64,000 bases of DNA, from positions 62,001 through 126,000 of the forward strand of contig NZ_BAABRO010000013.1 in assembly GCF_039545035.1 (NCBI RefSeq), in the 5' to 3' direction. This document shows positions 15,981-25,338 of the stretch, one piece after another. This DNA comes from Novipirellula caenicola (GTDB taxonomy: Bacteria > Planctomycetota > Planctomycetia > Pirellulales > Pirellulaceae). The notes beneath the pieces are model-generated. The model ran no database searches, was not told the DNA's origin, and saw nothing but the letters and a program-made list of their open reading frames with translations. Positions within the stretch are counted from its first letter, which is position 1; each line of letters opens with the position of its first letter. A program made the position numbers and the translations under genes.

Positions 15981-17387
15981 ATGTTCCATTTCATCGCCCT
16001 TAGTGTCGCAGTGCTGATGCTTTTTGTGGCGAGATTTTACTCGCCGCGGCACGCGGCACGCGCGGGTTGGGCCGTTGCCTTTTTGGTCCCCACGTGGTTG
16101 GCACTCGAGGTCGGCGCCGCCGATATCACCGTACGGTGCGTGGTTGCATTGATGGCAGTTGCTGTCGTTGTGGTTAAACCGCGACAGTTTGCCTTTGTTG
16201 GTTTTTCTTGGATTGATTTGTTGCCGCTGGTGATTGTGGTGACCGCCGCGATCAGCACGACGCTGAACGACCACTTCAGCCCCACCGTCATCCTCAACTT
16301 GCTGGCACAGTGGTTGTTTCCCTACATGTTGGCGCGGCTGATCTTGATTCATGATCAAGACGCCATCGATTTTGTTCCGTTGGCAGCAACGCTAGCACTG
16401 ATCCTAGCGGGGGCGATGATCGTCGAATCAGTGGCGGATTACAACGTCTTCAACACGCTGCTCGGCCACGAAGGATCGAGCCAGGGCGATTTTGGGCACC
16501 GCTTGGGATTGAAACGAGCGGAAGCTTGGTTTGGACATCCAATCTATGGCGGCTTGGTGCTTGCCTTGGCCGCTCCGTGGGTATTCACCCAGACCTATCA
16601 AAGTTATTGGGGACGGGGATCAAAGTTATGGCTGATTGCTCCGGTGATCCTGACGATGGGCACGGTGGCAACGCTCTCACGCGGACCATGCATGGTTTTG
16701 GCAGGTGTAATGTTTGGATTGGCTTGGTACTATTTCCCGCCAATTCGCCTTTTCTCGCTCTTTGCATGCGTGCTCGTCATCGCAATTAGTATCGTCATGC
16801 TGCCAACGATGCTAAAGATGGCTGATGCCATCGAAGCCCAAGATGGTATCCAAAAGATAAAAATTGATGGTGAAACGTATACCTATTCGGGGACGCGACA
16901 TCGCTATCTACTATTTGCCGTCTATAAGAAACCGCTTTCGCAAGTCGGTTGGATTGGATATGGAAATTGGGGCACCTTACCTCAACACGAAGCGATGTTA
17001 GAACCGCATTTGCGAGGTCTCTTTCTATCCGTCGACAATCATTATCTGCTGCACTATCTGAATACCGGTGTCATCGGTTCGATCGCATTTCTACTGCTTC
17101 CGATCGGCATTTTTGCAGCGTTTCTTCGACAACGCGCGAAGCTGACTCAGCCCACGGAGTTCTTGATGGTGGCTCTCTTATCTTCGGTCTTAGCCACAAC
17201 GCTGGTGATCATCACTGTATGGATGTCAGAATCCTATAGTTTTGCGTTCTTATTCAATGCGGGATGCATCGTTGGGCTTCTTATATCGGCTCGTCGGTCA
17301 CCGTCGATCGTGGCTCGCAAGGCGCGTCGCTTGCAAACGGGTCAATCGCGTGCGATCTCGACAACGAACCAGGGCACCACGTTCTAA
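15981..17387 (+). CDS. Wzy/O-antigen-ligase-like membrane polymerase
   Basis: This 468-residue protein has about ten to twelve transmembrane segments and a large extracytoplasmic loop (about 290-355) between late segments, the topology of O-antigen ligases and Wzy polymerases. Characteristic parts are GHPIYGGLVLALAAPW and TLSRGPCMVLAGVMFG, similar to the PxxxGxxL and SRG(A/P) motifs of the Wzy_C/O-antigen ligase family. It would polymerise or ligate lipid-linked repeat units on the outer face of the inner membrane. It is the first gene of an exopolysaccharide locus. Polymerase versus ligase cannot be decided from sequence alone. Confidence 0.82.
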   Translation: MFHFIALSVAVLMLFVARFYSPRHAARAGWAVAFLVPTWLALEVGAADITVRCVVALMAVAVVVVKPRQFAFVGFSWIDLLPLVIVVTAAISTTLNDHFSPTVILNLLAQWLFPYMLARLILIHDQDAIDFVPLAATLALILAGAMIVESVADYNVFNTLLGHEGSSQGDFGHRLGLKRAEAWFGHPIYGGLVLALAAPWVFTQTYQSYWGRGSKLWLIAPVILTMGTVATLSRGPCMVLAGVMFGLAWYYFPPIRLFSLFACVLVIAISIVMLPTMLKMADAIEAQDGIQKIKIDGETYTYSGTRHRYLLFAVYKKPLSQVGWIGYGNWGTLPQHEAMLEPHLRGLFLSVDNHYLLHYLNTGVIGSIAFLLLPIGIFAAFLRQRAKLTQPTEFLMVALLSSVLATTLVIITVWMSESYSFAFLFNAGCIVGLLISARRSPSIVARKARRLQTGQSRAISTTNQGTTF

Positions 17388-17735
17388 GATCCGAAGGATT
17401 GCTATTGCACTCTGCTTAGCGGCAAAGCGTCATCCATTAGATCGATCACAAGGCCTGCTTCAAAAAAAAGATATACTGCGACTTGAATTTCGATATGATT
17501 GGGTACTGTACCCCCCAGGCACCCAATCATTCCGTTTACAATGAATTTGGATTCAGACGCAAATCAAGGTGCGAATTTTGCAGACGAGCACCGCCGGAGT
17601 TGTCCGCAATCCGATATTTATTTTCCTTCGCAATAACTCCATCTCGCAATCTATCAATATTAATGGTTCGACCACGACTCGGATGCGAACCAAACAACGC
17701 AAGTCCAGGCAACGCAAGTCCAATAGGAGTCTTGA
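17388..17735. other. intergenic region before the wzc-like gene
   Basis: This 348-base gap contains the strong inverted repeat at 17495-17530 and a 15-bp direct repeat CAACGCAAGTCCA at 17695 and 17710 shortly before the Shine-Dalgarno. No coding features are recognised. Confidence 0.55.
17495..17530. promoter_or_regulatory. perfect 10-bp inverted repeat in wzc leader
   Basis: ATGATTGGGT (17495-17504) and ACCCAATCAT (17521-17530) pair perfectly around a 16-base loop that includes a run of six C. It lies between the Wzy-like and Wzc-like genes, about 205 bases before the latter's ATG. No T tract follows, so it may be a regulatory site or an attenuator-like stem rather than a terminator. Confidence 0.5.
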
Positions 17736-19856
17736 ATGCTAAGTCTGCAAAACGACCACGCTGATCAATCACACGAATTGATCCAAGGCACCGTGAAGGG
17801 CGCCTCGGGGGTTCACTCGGTTCGATTCGATGAATCGCATGACAACGAGCTATTTAGCCAATTTCTAAGACGGTCAATCAAATGGTTTGTGATCGCCAGC
17901 ATCCTTGGCGCCGCGGTTGCATGGTGGGCGGGAGATCGATTTGCTAAAGACACGTTCACCTATACAGGTCGCCTGACGCTTGAACAAAGCACAGTGGGGT
18001 ACCCATTTTTTGCTGTGCCGCTCGCCTCGGACATGGTCGTGCTAATCGACGCACCGGACACAATCCGAGAACTCTACGAGTCGGTACCGCTGAACGAACC
18101 CCAATCTGCGACGGCCAAGGCGATCGAGGTGCAAGCGACCAAGGGGGCATTTGACATTGTTCTTGAATATGGTGCCTCGGACGCCGAGACGGCCAAACAG
18201 GTCGTCAATACGTTGATGCAAATTGTAGGCGACAAATCACGCGAAATCCGCAACGGCACGATCACCAAGCATCTCGAAACACTCGACAAACGCACGGCCG
18301 AATTGGCCGCCGAACGAACCAAGACGCAGGCCACCTACGACCAACTGTGCCTCGAGCACAACAGTCACGATTTGCATGCCGAGATCGATGCCAATTTAAT
18401 CGCCAAACGAGAAGCCAAAGCGATCTTGGCACGCCAGGGGATTCTGATCGAACTGCGCAAACAAAGCATCGCACAAATGGAACAGCAAGTCGCTGATGCG
18501 CGAGCGGGCAAGTTCGCCGACGAAAAACGGACGATCATGCAGAACGAGGTGATCCGTTTGGCTGAACAAGAACGGCGAATGATGTTGACGGACCAATTGC
18601 ATGAACATCGTCGTCGCGAAACAGCCAAGATCAAACTGGAATCAAAGCTGAAGGAACTCGTCAACCTAAAATCGCTTTACGATCGTAATTTGGTGACTCA
18701 GTCCGAATACGATGCGTTGCAAAGCGAGATCGAAGTGCTGCGTCTCGAATCGGGCGACGATGAACGGACCGCCGCCATTAGTGGGTCGATCACTGAAATA
18801 TTCGACGACATCGACTCGGGCAACTACGTCGACGAAGCGGTCAAAAGCAAGATTCTCGTCCAGCTCGATGAACGTCTTCGCGACGAGCACGAAAAACTGA
18901 AACTACTCGAAGCGGAATACGAAAGCTACCAAGAACTGATCGCCAAACTCGAGAGCGACTACAAGGCATTGGTCGAATTGTCACCAAAGCTGCGAGATTT
19001 CAAGGTGGCATTGGAGAGCATTACACATCAGCAAGACCGGGTTAAAGAAGAACGTCAAGCGATGGAACGTTTACTGCAAACCGACGGCTACGTGCTGAAG
19101 ACCACCTCACCAGCGTCGCCAGCGTTGATTCCAGTGTCCAGCAACAAAGCCAAGGTGATGGTGGCTGGATTTGGTGCTGGTTCGATGTTCTTGCTATTGC
19201 CCGCACTGTTGATCGAATTCTTTCGGGCCAGTCCAAATCAACATGAACGACTCGCCAGCAAACATGGGTTGCCGATTTTGAGTCGGCATACTCGCGAATC
19301 ATCCAAACGACACACCGGCGGCACCACGGCTCGCATTTTGGCTTCGCGGATCCAGCGATTGAATCTTCCGATTGGATCGTCGGTGGCGTTGGTGGCAACC
19401 GGCCGCAAAGCATGTCCTACAGGAATCCTGTTTGGCGCCGCTTCGCATTTGGCACGTGATGGTGGACGGGTGTTGATCGTGGAAGTGGTCGCGGCAGGAA
19501 AAGTCACGCCATTCCCTGGTGAATACGCAGTGGAATCGATCCAAGATCAAGAAATGCAAATCGGCAAGACGGATAAAGTCGACCGACTGTTGATCAAAGA
19601 CCCTGCATTGCTGTGCGATGCGATGAGTCATAACACGTGGGATGAATTGGCCGCCAGCATTCGCTCGTACCAATACATCATGATCGGTGGACTTAGTGCG
19701 AGCGACCCAACGACCGCGACACTGGTCGCCAGCGGCGCGGATGCCGTGATTGTTTGTTCACTCGAACGTGACGGAGCCTCTCCTGCAGCGACGAACTTGA
19801 TCAACGACCTGATCGATTTTGATGCAAGGTTACTCGGAGCCGTGATCGCATCTTGA
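17736..19856 (+). CDS. Wzc-like polysaccharide co-polymerase with degenerate ATPase domain
   Basis: This 706-residue protein has the layout of a polysaccharide co-polymerase: transmembrane segment at about 48-66, long periplasmic coiled coil (about 170-460), second transmembrane segment (about 471-494) and a cytoplasmic C-terminal domain. That domain has the shape of a BY-kinase or ParA fold (SVALVATGRKACPTGILFGAASHLARDGGRVLIVEV, from about 548), but the P-loop is missing: TGRKACPTG stands where GEGKST is expected. There is no Tyr-rich tail. It probably controls chain length or assembly without kinase activity. The ATG at 17736 follows AGGAG. The Wzy-like gene is upstream and glycosyltransferases follow. 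Confidence 0.8.
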   Translation: MLSLQNDHADQSHELIQGTVKGASGVHSVRFDESHDNELFSQFLRRSIKWFVIASILGAAVAWWAGDRFAKDTFTYTGRLTLEQSTVGYPFFAVPLASDMVVLIDAPDTIRELYESVPLNEPQSATAKAIEVQATKGAFDIVLEYGASDAETAKQVVNTLMQIVGDKSREIRNGTITKHLETLDKRTAELAAERTKTQATYDQLCLEHNSHDLHAEIDANLIAKREAKAILARQGILIELRKQSIAQMEQQVADARAGKFADEKRTIMQNEVIRLAEQERRMMLTDQLHEHRRRETAKIKLESKLKELVNLKSLYDRNLVTQSEYDALQSEIEVLRLESGDDERTAAISGSITEIFDDIDSGNYVDEAVKSKILVQLDERLRDEHEKLKLLEAEYESYQELIAKLESDYKALVELSPKLRDFKVALESITHQQDRVKEERQAMERLLQTDGYVLKTTSPASPALIPVSSNKAKVMVAGFGAGSMFLLLPALLIEFFRASPNQHERLASKHGLPILSRHTRESSKRHTGGTTARILASRIQRLNLPIGSSVALVATGRKACPTGILFGAASHLARDGGRVLIVEVVAAGKVTPFPGEYAVESIQDQEMQIGKTDKVDRLLIKDPALLCDAMSHNTWDELAASIRSYQYIMIGGLSASDPTTATLVASGADAVIVCSLERDGASPAATNLINDLIDFDARLLGAVIAS

Positions 19857-19908
19857 CCAACCTCATTTCCCCATCGTTTACGAACTTAAACCGCAACCTG
19901 CCTACCTC

Positions 19909-21213
19909 ATGACCATTTCTCAGGCATTGATCGATTCGTTTCTTTGGACGATGGCAATTTTGATTGCGGTCCCATTGATCGTTTTCGGTAGTGAATGCTT
20001 GTTGGCGTTGTTGCGAAAAGAAAAACAGCGGCCTTTGGAACGCGTCCCCAGCGACGATGACATGGTCGATCCGCAGTCACGTCCGGCGGTGGATGTGATC
20101 ATTCCCGCCCACAATGAACAACTTGGACTCGTTCGCACACTTGATTCGGTGACAGCGGCGATGCGACCGGGCGACCATCTCTATTTGGTCGCAGACAACT
20201 GTAACGACGACACCGCCAAGATTGCGAGCCAATTTGCCGAGGCTCTTGTATCTTCAAACGCAACAATCGGCATGACGGTGCTTGAGCGATTTGACTTGGA
20301 AAACCGAGGCAAAGATTACGCACTTCGCTTTGCCTTTGACGCATTGGAGTTGACGAATTCGCAGGAAGCCACCACGAACATCGGGTCGGCCACGCAGCCA
20401 GATCGCGTGGTGGTAATTGTCGATGCGGACTGCAAAGTGTGGACAGACACGATCGATCGATTGGCGATCCAGGTATCACGCACGCAGCGACCGGCGCAAG
20501 CCTGCTATTTGATGCAGCATCCTGATTCGGTTTCGTTCACCGCGCCGCGTGCATTGTCGGAATTTGCTTTTACCGTCAAGAACTTTGTCCGTCCCTTAGG
20601 TCTGACTCGAATCGGAGGCGGATGTATGTTGTTTGGGTCCGGGATGGCATTTCCACGGCATGCATTGAAACGACTCAGTGGTCCCGGCGGCCATCTTGTC
20701 GAAGACATGCGATGGACCTTTGACATGATTTTGGCGGGTTGCCCGGTCCAGTATTGTCCAGAGGCAAAGTGCTTAGCGACCTTTCCGACTCACATCGCTG
20801 CGGCCGACACCCAGCACCGTCGCTGGGAACATGGTCATTTGCAATTGGTCGGCAGCCAAGTGCCAAGGTTGATCCGAGGTTGGATCCGCAAACCGACCCT
20901 GGCAAGTTTTTTGGCAGCTTTGGATTTGATGGTTTTGCCGTTGTCATTGTTGATGGTCACTGCGTTCGTGATCGGCACCATGTTGGCGACCGCTGCATGG
21001 TTGGGATATGCAATCGGGCCATTGATGGTATGGGCGATTGCAATGAGTGTCGCCGGCATCGGACTGGGTTGGGCGTGGTCATGTTTTTATCCTCGCCGAG
21101 CAACATTGGGAATGGTTTTTGCTATCCCGCTTTACGCCATTCGCAAGTTACCGCTGTATACAAGTTTCATCTTTCACCCTGAACGCGTATGGATTCGCAC
21201 CGATCGAAATTAG
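19909..21213 (+). CDS. family 2 glycosyltransferase, membrane-bound
   Basis: This 434-residue protein has an N-terminal transmembrane segment (about 13-34), a GT-A catalytic domain (about 62-300) and three or four C-terminal transmembrane segments. Motifs seen are VIIPAHNE, VVIVDADCKV (the DxD-like site), HLVEDM (the ED catalytic base region) and QHRRWEHG, the Q(Q/R)xRW-type motif of processive or membrane GT2 enzymes. It should transfer a sugar from a nucleotide donor to the lipid-linked glycan. It is 52 bases after the Wzc-like gene and probably in its operon. Confidence 0.88.
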   Translation: MTISQALIDSFLWTMAILIAVPLIVFGSECLLALLRKEKQRPLERVPSDDDMVDPQSRPAVDVIIPAHNEQLGLVRTLDSVTAAMRPGDHLYLVADNCNDDTAKIASQFAEALVSSNATIGMTVLERFDLENRGKDYALRFAFDALELTNSQEATTNIGSATQPDRVVVIVDADCKVWTDTIDRLAIQVSRTQRPAQACYLMQHPDSVSFTAPRALSEFAFTVKNFVRPLGLTRIGGGCMLFGSGMAFPRHALKRLSGPGGHLVEDMRWTFDMILAGCPVQYCPEAKCLATFPTHIAAADTQHRRWEHGHLQLVGSQVPRLIRGWIRKPTLASFLAALDLMVLPLSLLMVTAFVIGTMLATAAWLGYAIGPLMVWAIAMSVAGIGLGWAWSCFYPRRATLGMVFAIPLYAIRKLPLYTSFIFHPERVWIRTDRN

Positions 21214-21355
21214 TGATGCAACCTTGAATGATGTGATCGGGTGTGAAGTGAATTGATCGAAAAGAGCAGATGAGATTGGCCAGTTGTTAAGACAGCTGGC
21301 ACCGGATTGAAATAAAACAGCAGCCAAGCGACCAGTCTTACACCACGATGAATTG

Positions 21356-22693
21356 ATGTATTTAATCCTCACTTGCCAACCGTACCATTTACATGGTGAT
21401 CGGATTTATTTGACATCCGATCGAGCGCGTCAACTTCGCTTGTTGCGAAATTCGTTGGATGGCAAGTTCGGCCAACTCAGCGTGCTAGCCCCTGCGGTTG
21501 CGGTCGACTCGGAGACCGCCTTACACGCCGATTGCGAAGCCGGACGACTACAAACATTCGACACTGCACGTGAAGAAATCCGAGTTGAACCGGTGCTGCA
21601 GTCTGGTTGGGGCAATCACACAAGCGATTCTCGCAACATCGCCAATCGCCCAGGGACGTGGAAAAAAATTTTACAATCGTTCACTCAGTCGGCATGTGTT
21701 TTACAACCTGAAATCCTTAGCCCCACCGATGCCGTGATCGCCGACGGCATCTTTCAATCTACCAGCATTTCGCACCCGATCGTGCTGGTTCACTCAGACG
21801 CATCCAACGACGACGATTCGTACGGCTCGCGAACTCTATCGATGCGGGATCGATTGTCCAATCGCCGCTGTCGCCGCCGCTGCGAACGTTTGGCCAAACG
21901 ATCCGAGCTAAGTCTATTTAGTAGCGAAACCTCGATGCGTCAGTATTCGCGGTACGCGCGGAACTCACAACTGTTTTGTGAGCCCCCGATTTCTAATGAG
22001 GATGTCATTTCCGAAGCGGATCTACTCAGACGACTTCGTGGCGACGTGTCGTTGCAACCATTGCGATTGGTTTCGTACGCGCCGCTGGAAAACAAGTATG
22101 GCGTCAACCTTAGCATTGCAGTTGTTCGTTATGCGATTCAGTTCGGAGCCAATGTCGTCTTGGACATCTATGGGCAAGGTTTTCAACGATCCGAATTGCA
22201 ATATCAGATTGCCAAGCTTGGACTGAGCCGCGAAGTCAGTTTTCGACAAATCGCTCCAAGCGTTTCAGAGTCACTGCATCAGCAGCGGCAATACGACGCG
22301 ATGCTGCTGACCCCCGCGATCGATTGCGGCATGCATCGTTTTTTGTCGTGTTACTCTTCCGGACTGCCAATGCTCGGTTTCGATCATCCGGGATTTATCA
22401 AACAAATTGCCAGCGACAAAGCGGGGATGCTTCTGCCAAAGAACGATCTTGAAAAAGCGGGTCAACGGATCGCGGAACTGGAACTGCACCGCGGACAGCT
22501 TTACGAAATGTCGCTCAACGCACGTCAAGCCGCTTGCCGACATTCGCGAGAAAGCTGGTATGCCAAACGAGCCGAGTGGACGGTCAATGCGATCCCGCGG
22601 TTCGCACTTCCTTCGCGATCCAGCACCCCACCGACGACCAGCACCACAACGCCTGCGAAAAATAATCCTGCACTGAGCGGACAGCCGACGTGA
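21356..22693 (+). CDS. GT4-like glycosyltransferase
   Basis: This 445-residue protein has a C-terminal half with the GT-B pattern: VVLDIYGQGFQRSELQYQI, then a DAMLLTPAIDCGMHRFLSCYSSGLPMLGFDHPGFIKQI segment that corresponds to the donor-binding ExG region, and AGMLLPKNDLEKAGQRI. The EGFG glutamates are replaced (DCGMHRF), so activity is uncertain. The N-terminal half is poorly conserved. The ATG at 21356 is one codon inside the frame. The C-terminus is a Ser/Thr/Pro-rich tail. Its neighbourhood supports a role in the polysaccharide locus. Confidence 0.68.
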   Translation: MYLILTCQPYHLHGDRIYLTSDRARQLRLLRNSLDGKFGQLSVLAPAVAVDSETALHADCEAGRLQTFDTAREEIRVEPVLQSGWGNHTSDSRNIANRPGTWKKILQSFTQSACVLQPEILSPTDAVIADGIFQSTSISHPIVLVHSDASNDDDSYGSRTLSMRDRLSNRRCRRRCERLAKRSELSLFSSETSMRQYSRYARNSQLFCEPPISNEDVISEADLLRRLRGDVSLQPLRLVSYAPLENKYGVNLSIAVVRYAIQFGANVVLDIYGQGFQRSELQYQIAKLGLSREVSFRQIAPSVSESLHQQRQYDAMLLTPAIDCGMHRFLSCYSSGLPMLGFDHPGFIKQIASDKAGMLLPKNDLEKAGQRIAELELHRGQLYEMSLNARQAACRHSRESWYAKRAEWTVNAIPRFALPSRSSTPPTTSTTTPAKNNPALSGQPT

Positions 22694-22901
22694 AACGCAA
22701 ACGTGCGACCGGCTGGATTACAATCGGCTCTCGTCCCATGCGATCGACTTTGATAGCGCTCGCGGCATGGGGGCCGTCCACTCGCAGCGTGAAAAAACAT
22801 TCGATTTCGACCGGGCGGCTTGCGCCGCACCGCTATAAAACCCACTCGTTTAGTGTCAAAGTAGATGGCATCGGGCTCTCCCACTGAATCGTCTTCAAGC
22901 T

Positions 22902-23864
22902 ATGAACATCGTTGCCATTATCGTCAACTACCGCACAGCGGCGTTAACCGTCGACTGTCTGGAGTCACTTGAACCGGTAGCGAGTGAGCATCCTGATTTT
23001 TCGGTGGAATTGATTGACGGCGGCTCGGGAGACGATTCTCCAAGCATCCTTGCCGCGGCGATACAGCAGCATGCTTGGCAGTCGTGGGTGCGGTTGACGG
23101 CATTGGCTGACAACAAAGGGTTCGCGGGGGCGAACAATGTCGGCATCACCGCAGCGCTGGCTCGGGAGGACCGGCCCGACGTGATTTGGTTACTCAATCC
23201 TGATACGGTGACATTGCCCGGCGCGATGGAACCGCTGCTTGAAACGCTGCGGGCCAATCCGTCGGCGGGAATTGTTGGCAGCCGACTGCAATATCCAGAT
23301 GGCGAGCCGCAAACATCCGCATGTCGCTTTCCGACGATCCGCAGCGAGTTTGTCGACGCGATGCGATTTGGTCCGTTGACGCGGCTGCTCGAGCGTCACA
23401 ACGTTGCACCGGATCCACCGCAGGATTTATGCCAAGTGGATTGGGTGGCCGGGGCCAGTTTCATGATCCGCAGCGAATTGATCGACAAGATCGGCATGTT
23501 TGACGACCGCTATTTCATGTACTACGAGGAGGTCGATTTTTGTTACCGCGCAAAACAAGCGGGTTATCAAACGTGGTACCACCCCGCTAGCCGCGTGATC
23601 CATTTGGTCGGCCAATCCTCGGGCGTGACGGGTGCTCAAGCCGTGTTGAAGCAGCGGCCTCAATATTGGTTTGATTCGCGACGCCATTATTTCCTGTCGA
23701 AACACGGCAAGCTGCGAACCGCGATTGCGGACGCTGCTTGGTTGGTCGGACGAGCGATTTGGATTGGCCGTGCCATCGTGCAACGAAAACCGGCGATCGA
23801 TCCTCCGAAACTTTGGCGTGACTTCTTGCTTAACAGCGTCTTCGTTCGAGGAATCATCCGATGA
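22902..23864 (+). CDS. family 2 glycosyltransferase, rhamnosyltransferase-like
   Basis: This 320-residue soluble GT-A enzyme resembles WbbL/RfbF-type rhamnosyltransferases. Visible motifs are AIIVNYRTAALTVDCLESL at the N-terminus, DNKGFAGANNVGI, LNPDTVT (DxD-equivalent), VAGASFMIRSELIDKIGMFD and YYEEVDFCYRAKQAGYQTWYHP, containing the EEVD catalytic motif. The length is normal for the family. Its stop overlaps the start of the next gene (ATGA at 23861-23864). It transfers a sugar in the assembly of the repeat unit; the sugar is unknown. Confidence 0.88.
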   Translation: MNIVAIIVNYRTAALTVDCLESLEPVASEHPDFSVELIDGGSGDDSPSILAAAIQQHAWQSWVRLTALADNKGFAGANNVGITAALAREDRPDVIWLLNPDTVTLPGAMEPLLETLRANPSAGIVGSRLQYPDGEPQTSACRFPTIRSEFVDAMRFGPLTRLLERHNVAPDPPQDLCQVDWVAGASFMIRSELIDKIGMFDDRYFMYYEEVDFCYRAKQAGYQTWYHPASRVIHLVGQSSGVTGAQAVLKQRPQYWFDSRRHYFLSKHGKLRTAIADAAWLVGRAIWIGRAIVQRKPAIDPPKLWRDFLLNSVFVRGIIR

Positions 23865-25201
23865 GTGATTCCCACTTGCACGCACGACAGACGACACGCG
23901 TTGCTTATTTGGTCAACCAATATCCCTCGATCAGCACCACGTTTATTCGCCGCGAGATTCATGCCTTGGAACGACTCGGCCATGTCGTGATTCGTTACGG
24001 CATTCGCCGACCTTGGGTGCAAGTCGTGGACCCCGAGGACAAGCGAGAGGAATCGCAAACCCACTACGTGCTGGATCTGCCGATTCACGTGTTGCTGGGA
24101 TCCCTCGTCGCAGTCGCGTTGTCCCATCCGATCCGATTCTTGGCCGCGATTCGCTTGGCCATGGCGTTTTACTGGAATGCGGGATCGCTGTTTCGCCACC
24201 TGATCTATTTGGCCGAAGCGACGGTGATCAAGCGTTGGAGCGATCGTGACAAGATCCATCATCTGCATGCTCACTTTGGAACCAATTCGACAACCGTGGC
24301 AACGCTTTGTCGACGTTTGGGCGGTCCCAAATTTAGTTTCACCGTACACGGCCCAGAGGAATTCGATCGACCAATCCAACTCGGACTTGGAAAGAAGATT
24401 GCATCGAGCGAGTTTGTGGTCGGAATCAGCCGATTTGGATGTAGCCAACTGTATCGCTGGGCTGAGTTTGCTGATTGGTCCAAAGTCCACTTGGTGCGGT
24501 GCGGCTTGGATGAGACGTATTTTGATGTCGCGTGGACACCGCCGCCGACTTCGCCGCGTTTCTTGGCAATCGGACGATTGAATGAGCAGAAGGGGATGCC
24601 GCTGCTGATGCAAGCCGCCGCAAAGCTGGCTCGTGATGACGTTTCGTTTGAATTGACGATTGTCGGCGATGGGCCGCTGCGAAGCACGCTGGAAGCGATG
24701 ATCCGGGAACATCAACTGCAATCTCATGTGGTGCTGGCGGGCTGGAAGACAGGTCCTGAAATCCAATCGATGATCCAACAGAGCCGCGTGCTTGTGATGC
24801 CTAGTTTTGCGGAAGGGTTGCCCGTGGCATGCATGGAATCGCTGGCCCTCGGCCGCCCCGTGATCGCAACTGCGGTGGCCGGAATCCCGGAACTGGTCCG
24901 TAGCGGAGTCACGGGTTGGCTGATCCCCGCCGGATCCGTCACGCGATTGTGCCATGCCATGACTCAGGCGATCAACGTTTCGGAAGAGGAAATCGTGCGA
25001 CGCGGAAACAACGGCGCAGCACGCGTCCGCAGACGTCACGATGTCCGCCGCGAAGCGAAAAAATTATCCAATCGAATACTTGGCTTGCCCGCTTCGGATA
25101 AACGAACCTCGGCCGTTGCCCCATCGCCACACGATTCTCGACGCGAGATTTTTCCAGACGACACCGCAGCCACTTCGTTTGTTTCAAGCAACACACGCTA
25201 A
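23861..25201 (+). CDS. GT4 glycosyltransferase, WcaL/exopolysaccharide type
   Basis: This 446-residue GT-B enzyme matches the colanic-acid WcaL/AmsK-like group. It has YLVNQYPSISTTFIRREI at the N-terminus, HLHAHFGTNSTTVA and FTVHGPEEFD, then GRLNEQKGMPLL, FELTIVGDGPLRSTLE and the donor-binding PSFAEGLPVACMESLALGRPVIAT, with an intact E-x7-E arrangement. It is translationally coupled to the preceding GT2 gene by ATGA. It is expected in the cytoplasm, acting on the undecaprenyl-linked intermediate. Confidence 0.9.
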   Translation: MSDSHLHARQTTRVAYLVNQYPSISTTFIRREIHALERLGHVVIRYGIRRPWVQVVDPEDKREESQTHYVLDLPIHVLLGSLVAVALSHPIRFLAAIRLAMAFYWNAGSLFRHLIYLAEATVIKRWSDRDKIHHLHAHFGTNSTTVATLCRRLGGPKFSFTVHGPEEFDRPIQLGLGKKIASSEFVVGISRFGCSQLYRWAEFADWSKVHLVRCGLDETYFDVAWTPPPTSPRFLAIGRLNEQKGMPLLMQAAAKLARDDVSFELTIVGDGPLRSTLEAMIREHQLQSHVVLAGWKTGPEIQSMIQQSRVLVMPSFAEGLPVACMESLALGRPVIATAVAGIPELVRSGVTGWLIPAGSVTRLCHAMTQAINVSEEEIVRRGNNGAARVRRRHDVRREAKKLSNRILGLPASDKRTSAVAPSPHDSRREIFPDDTAATSFVSSNTR

Positions 25202-25227
25202 GAAAATCCTTGCTTGGGAAAATTGCG

Positions 25228-25281
25228 GCAGCCACACTAGTTCTTGCAGCCACACTGTTTCCTGCAGCCACATTGACGTTC
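25228..25281. repeat. three 18-bp tandem repeats containing GCAGCCACA
   Basis: GCAGCCACA occurs at 25228, 25246 and 25264, so the period is exactly 18 bp, with variable linkers. It is in the short gap between a glycosyltransferase and the sugar-phosphate transferase gene. It is one of several micro-tandem arrays in the window. Confidence 0.75.
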
Positions 25282-25338
25282 ATCCGGTTCGCTGTTCTTC
25301 GACATCCTTTTTGACACCATGACGTGCTGAGACTTGCG

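Noticed and set aside
22690-22887. Small frame starting with a GTGA overlap after the GT4-like gene
   Set aside because: The overlap suggests coupling, but the 65 residues have no recognisable features or consistent codon use. Kept as unproven.
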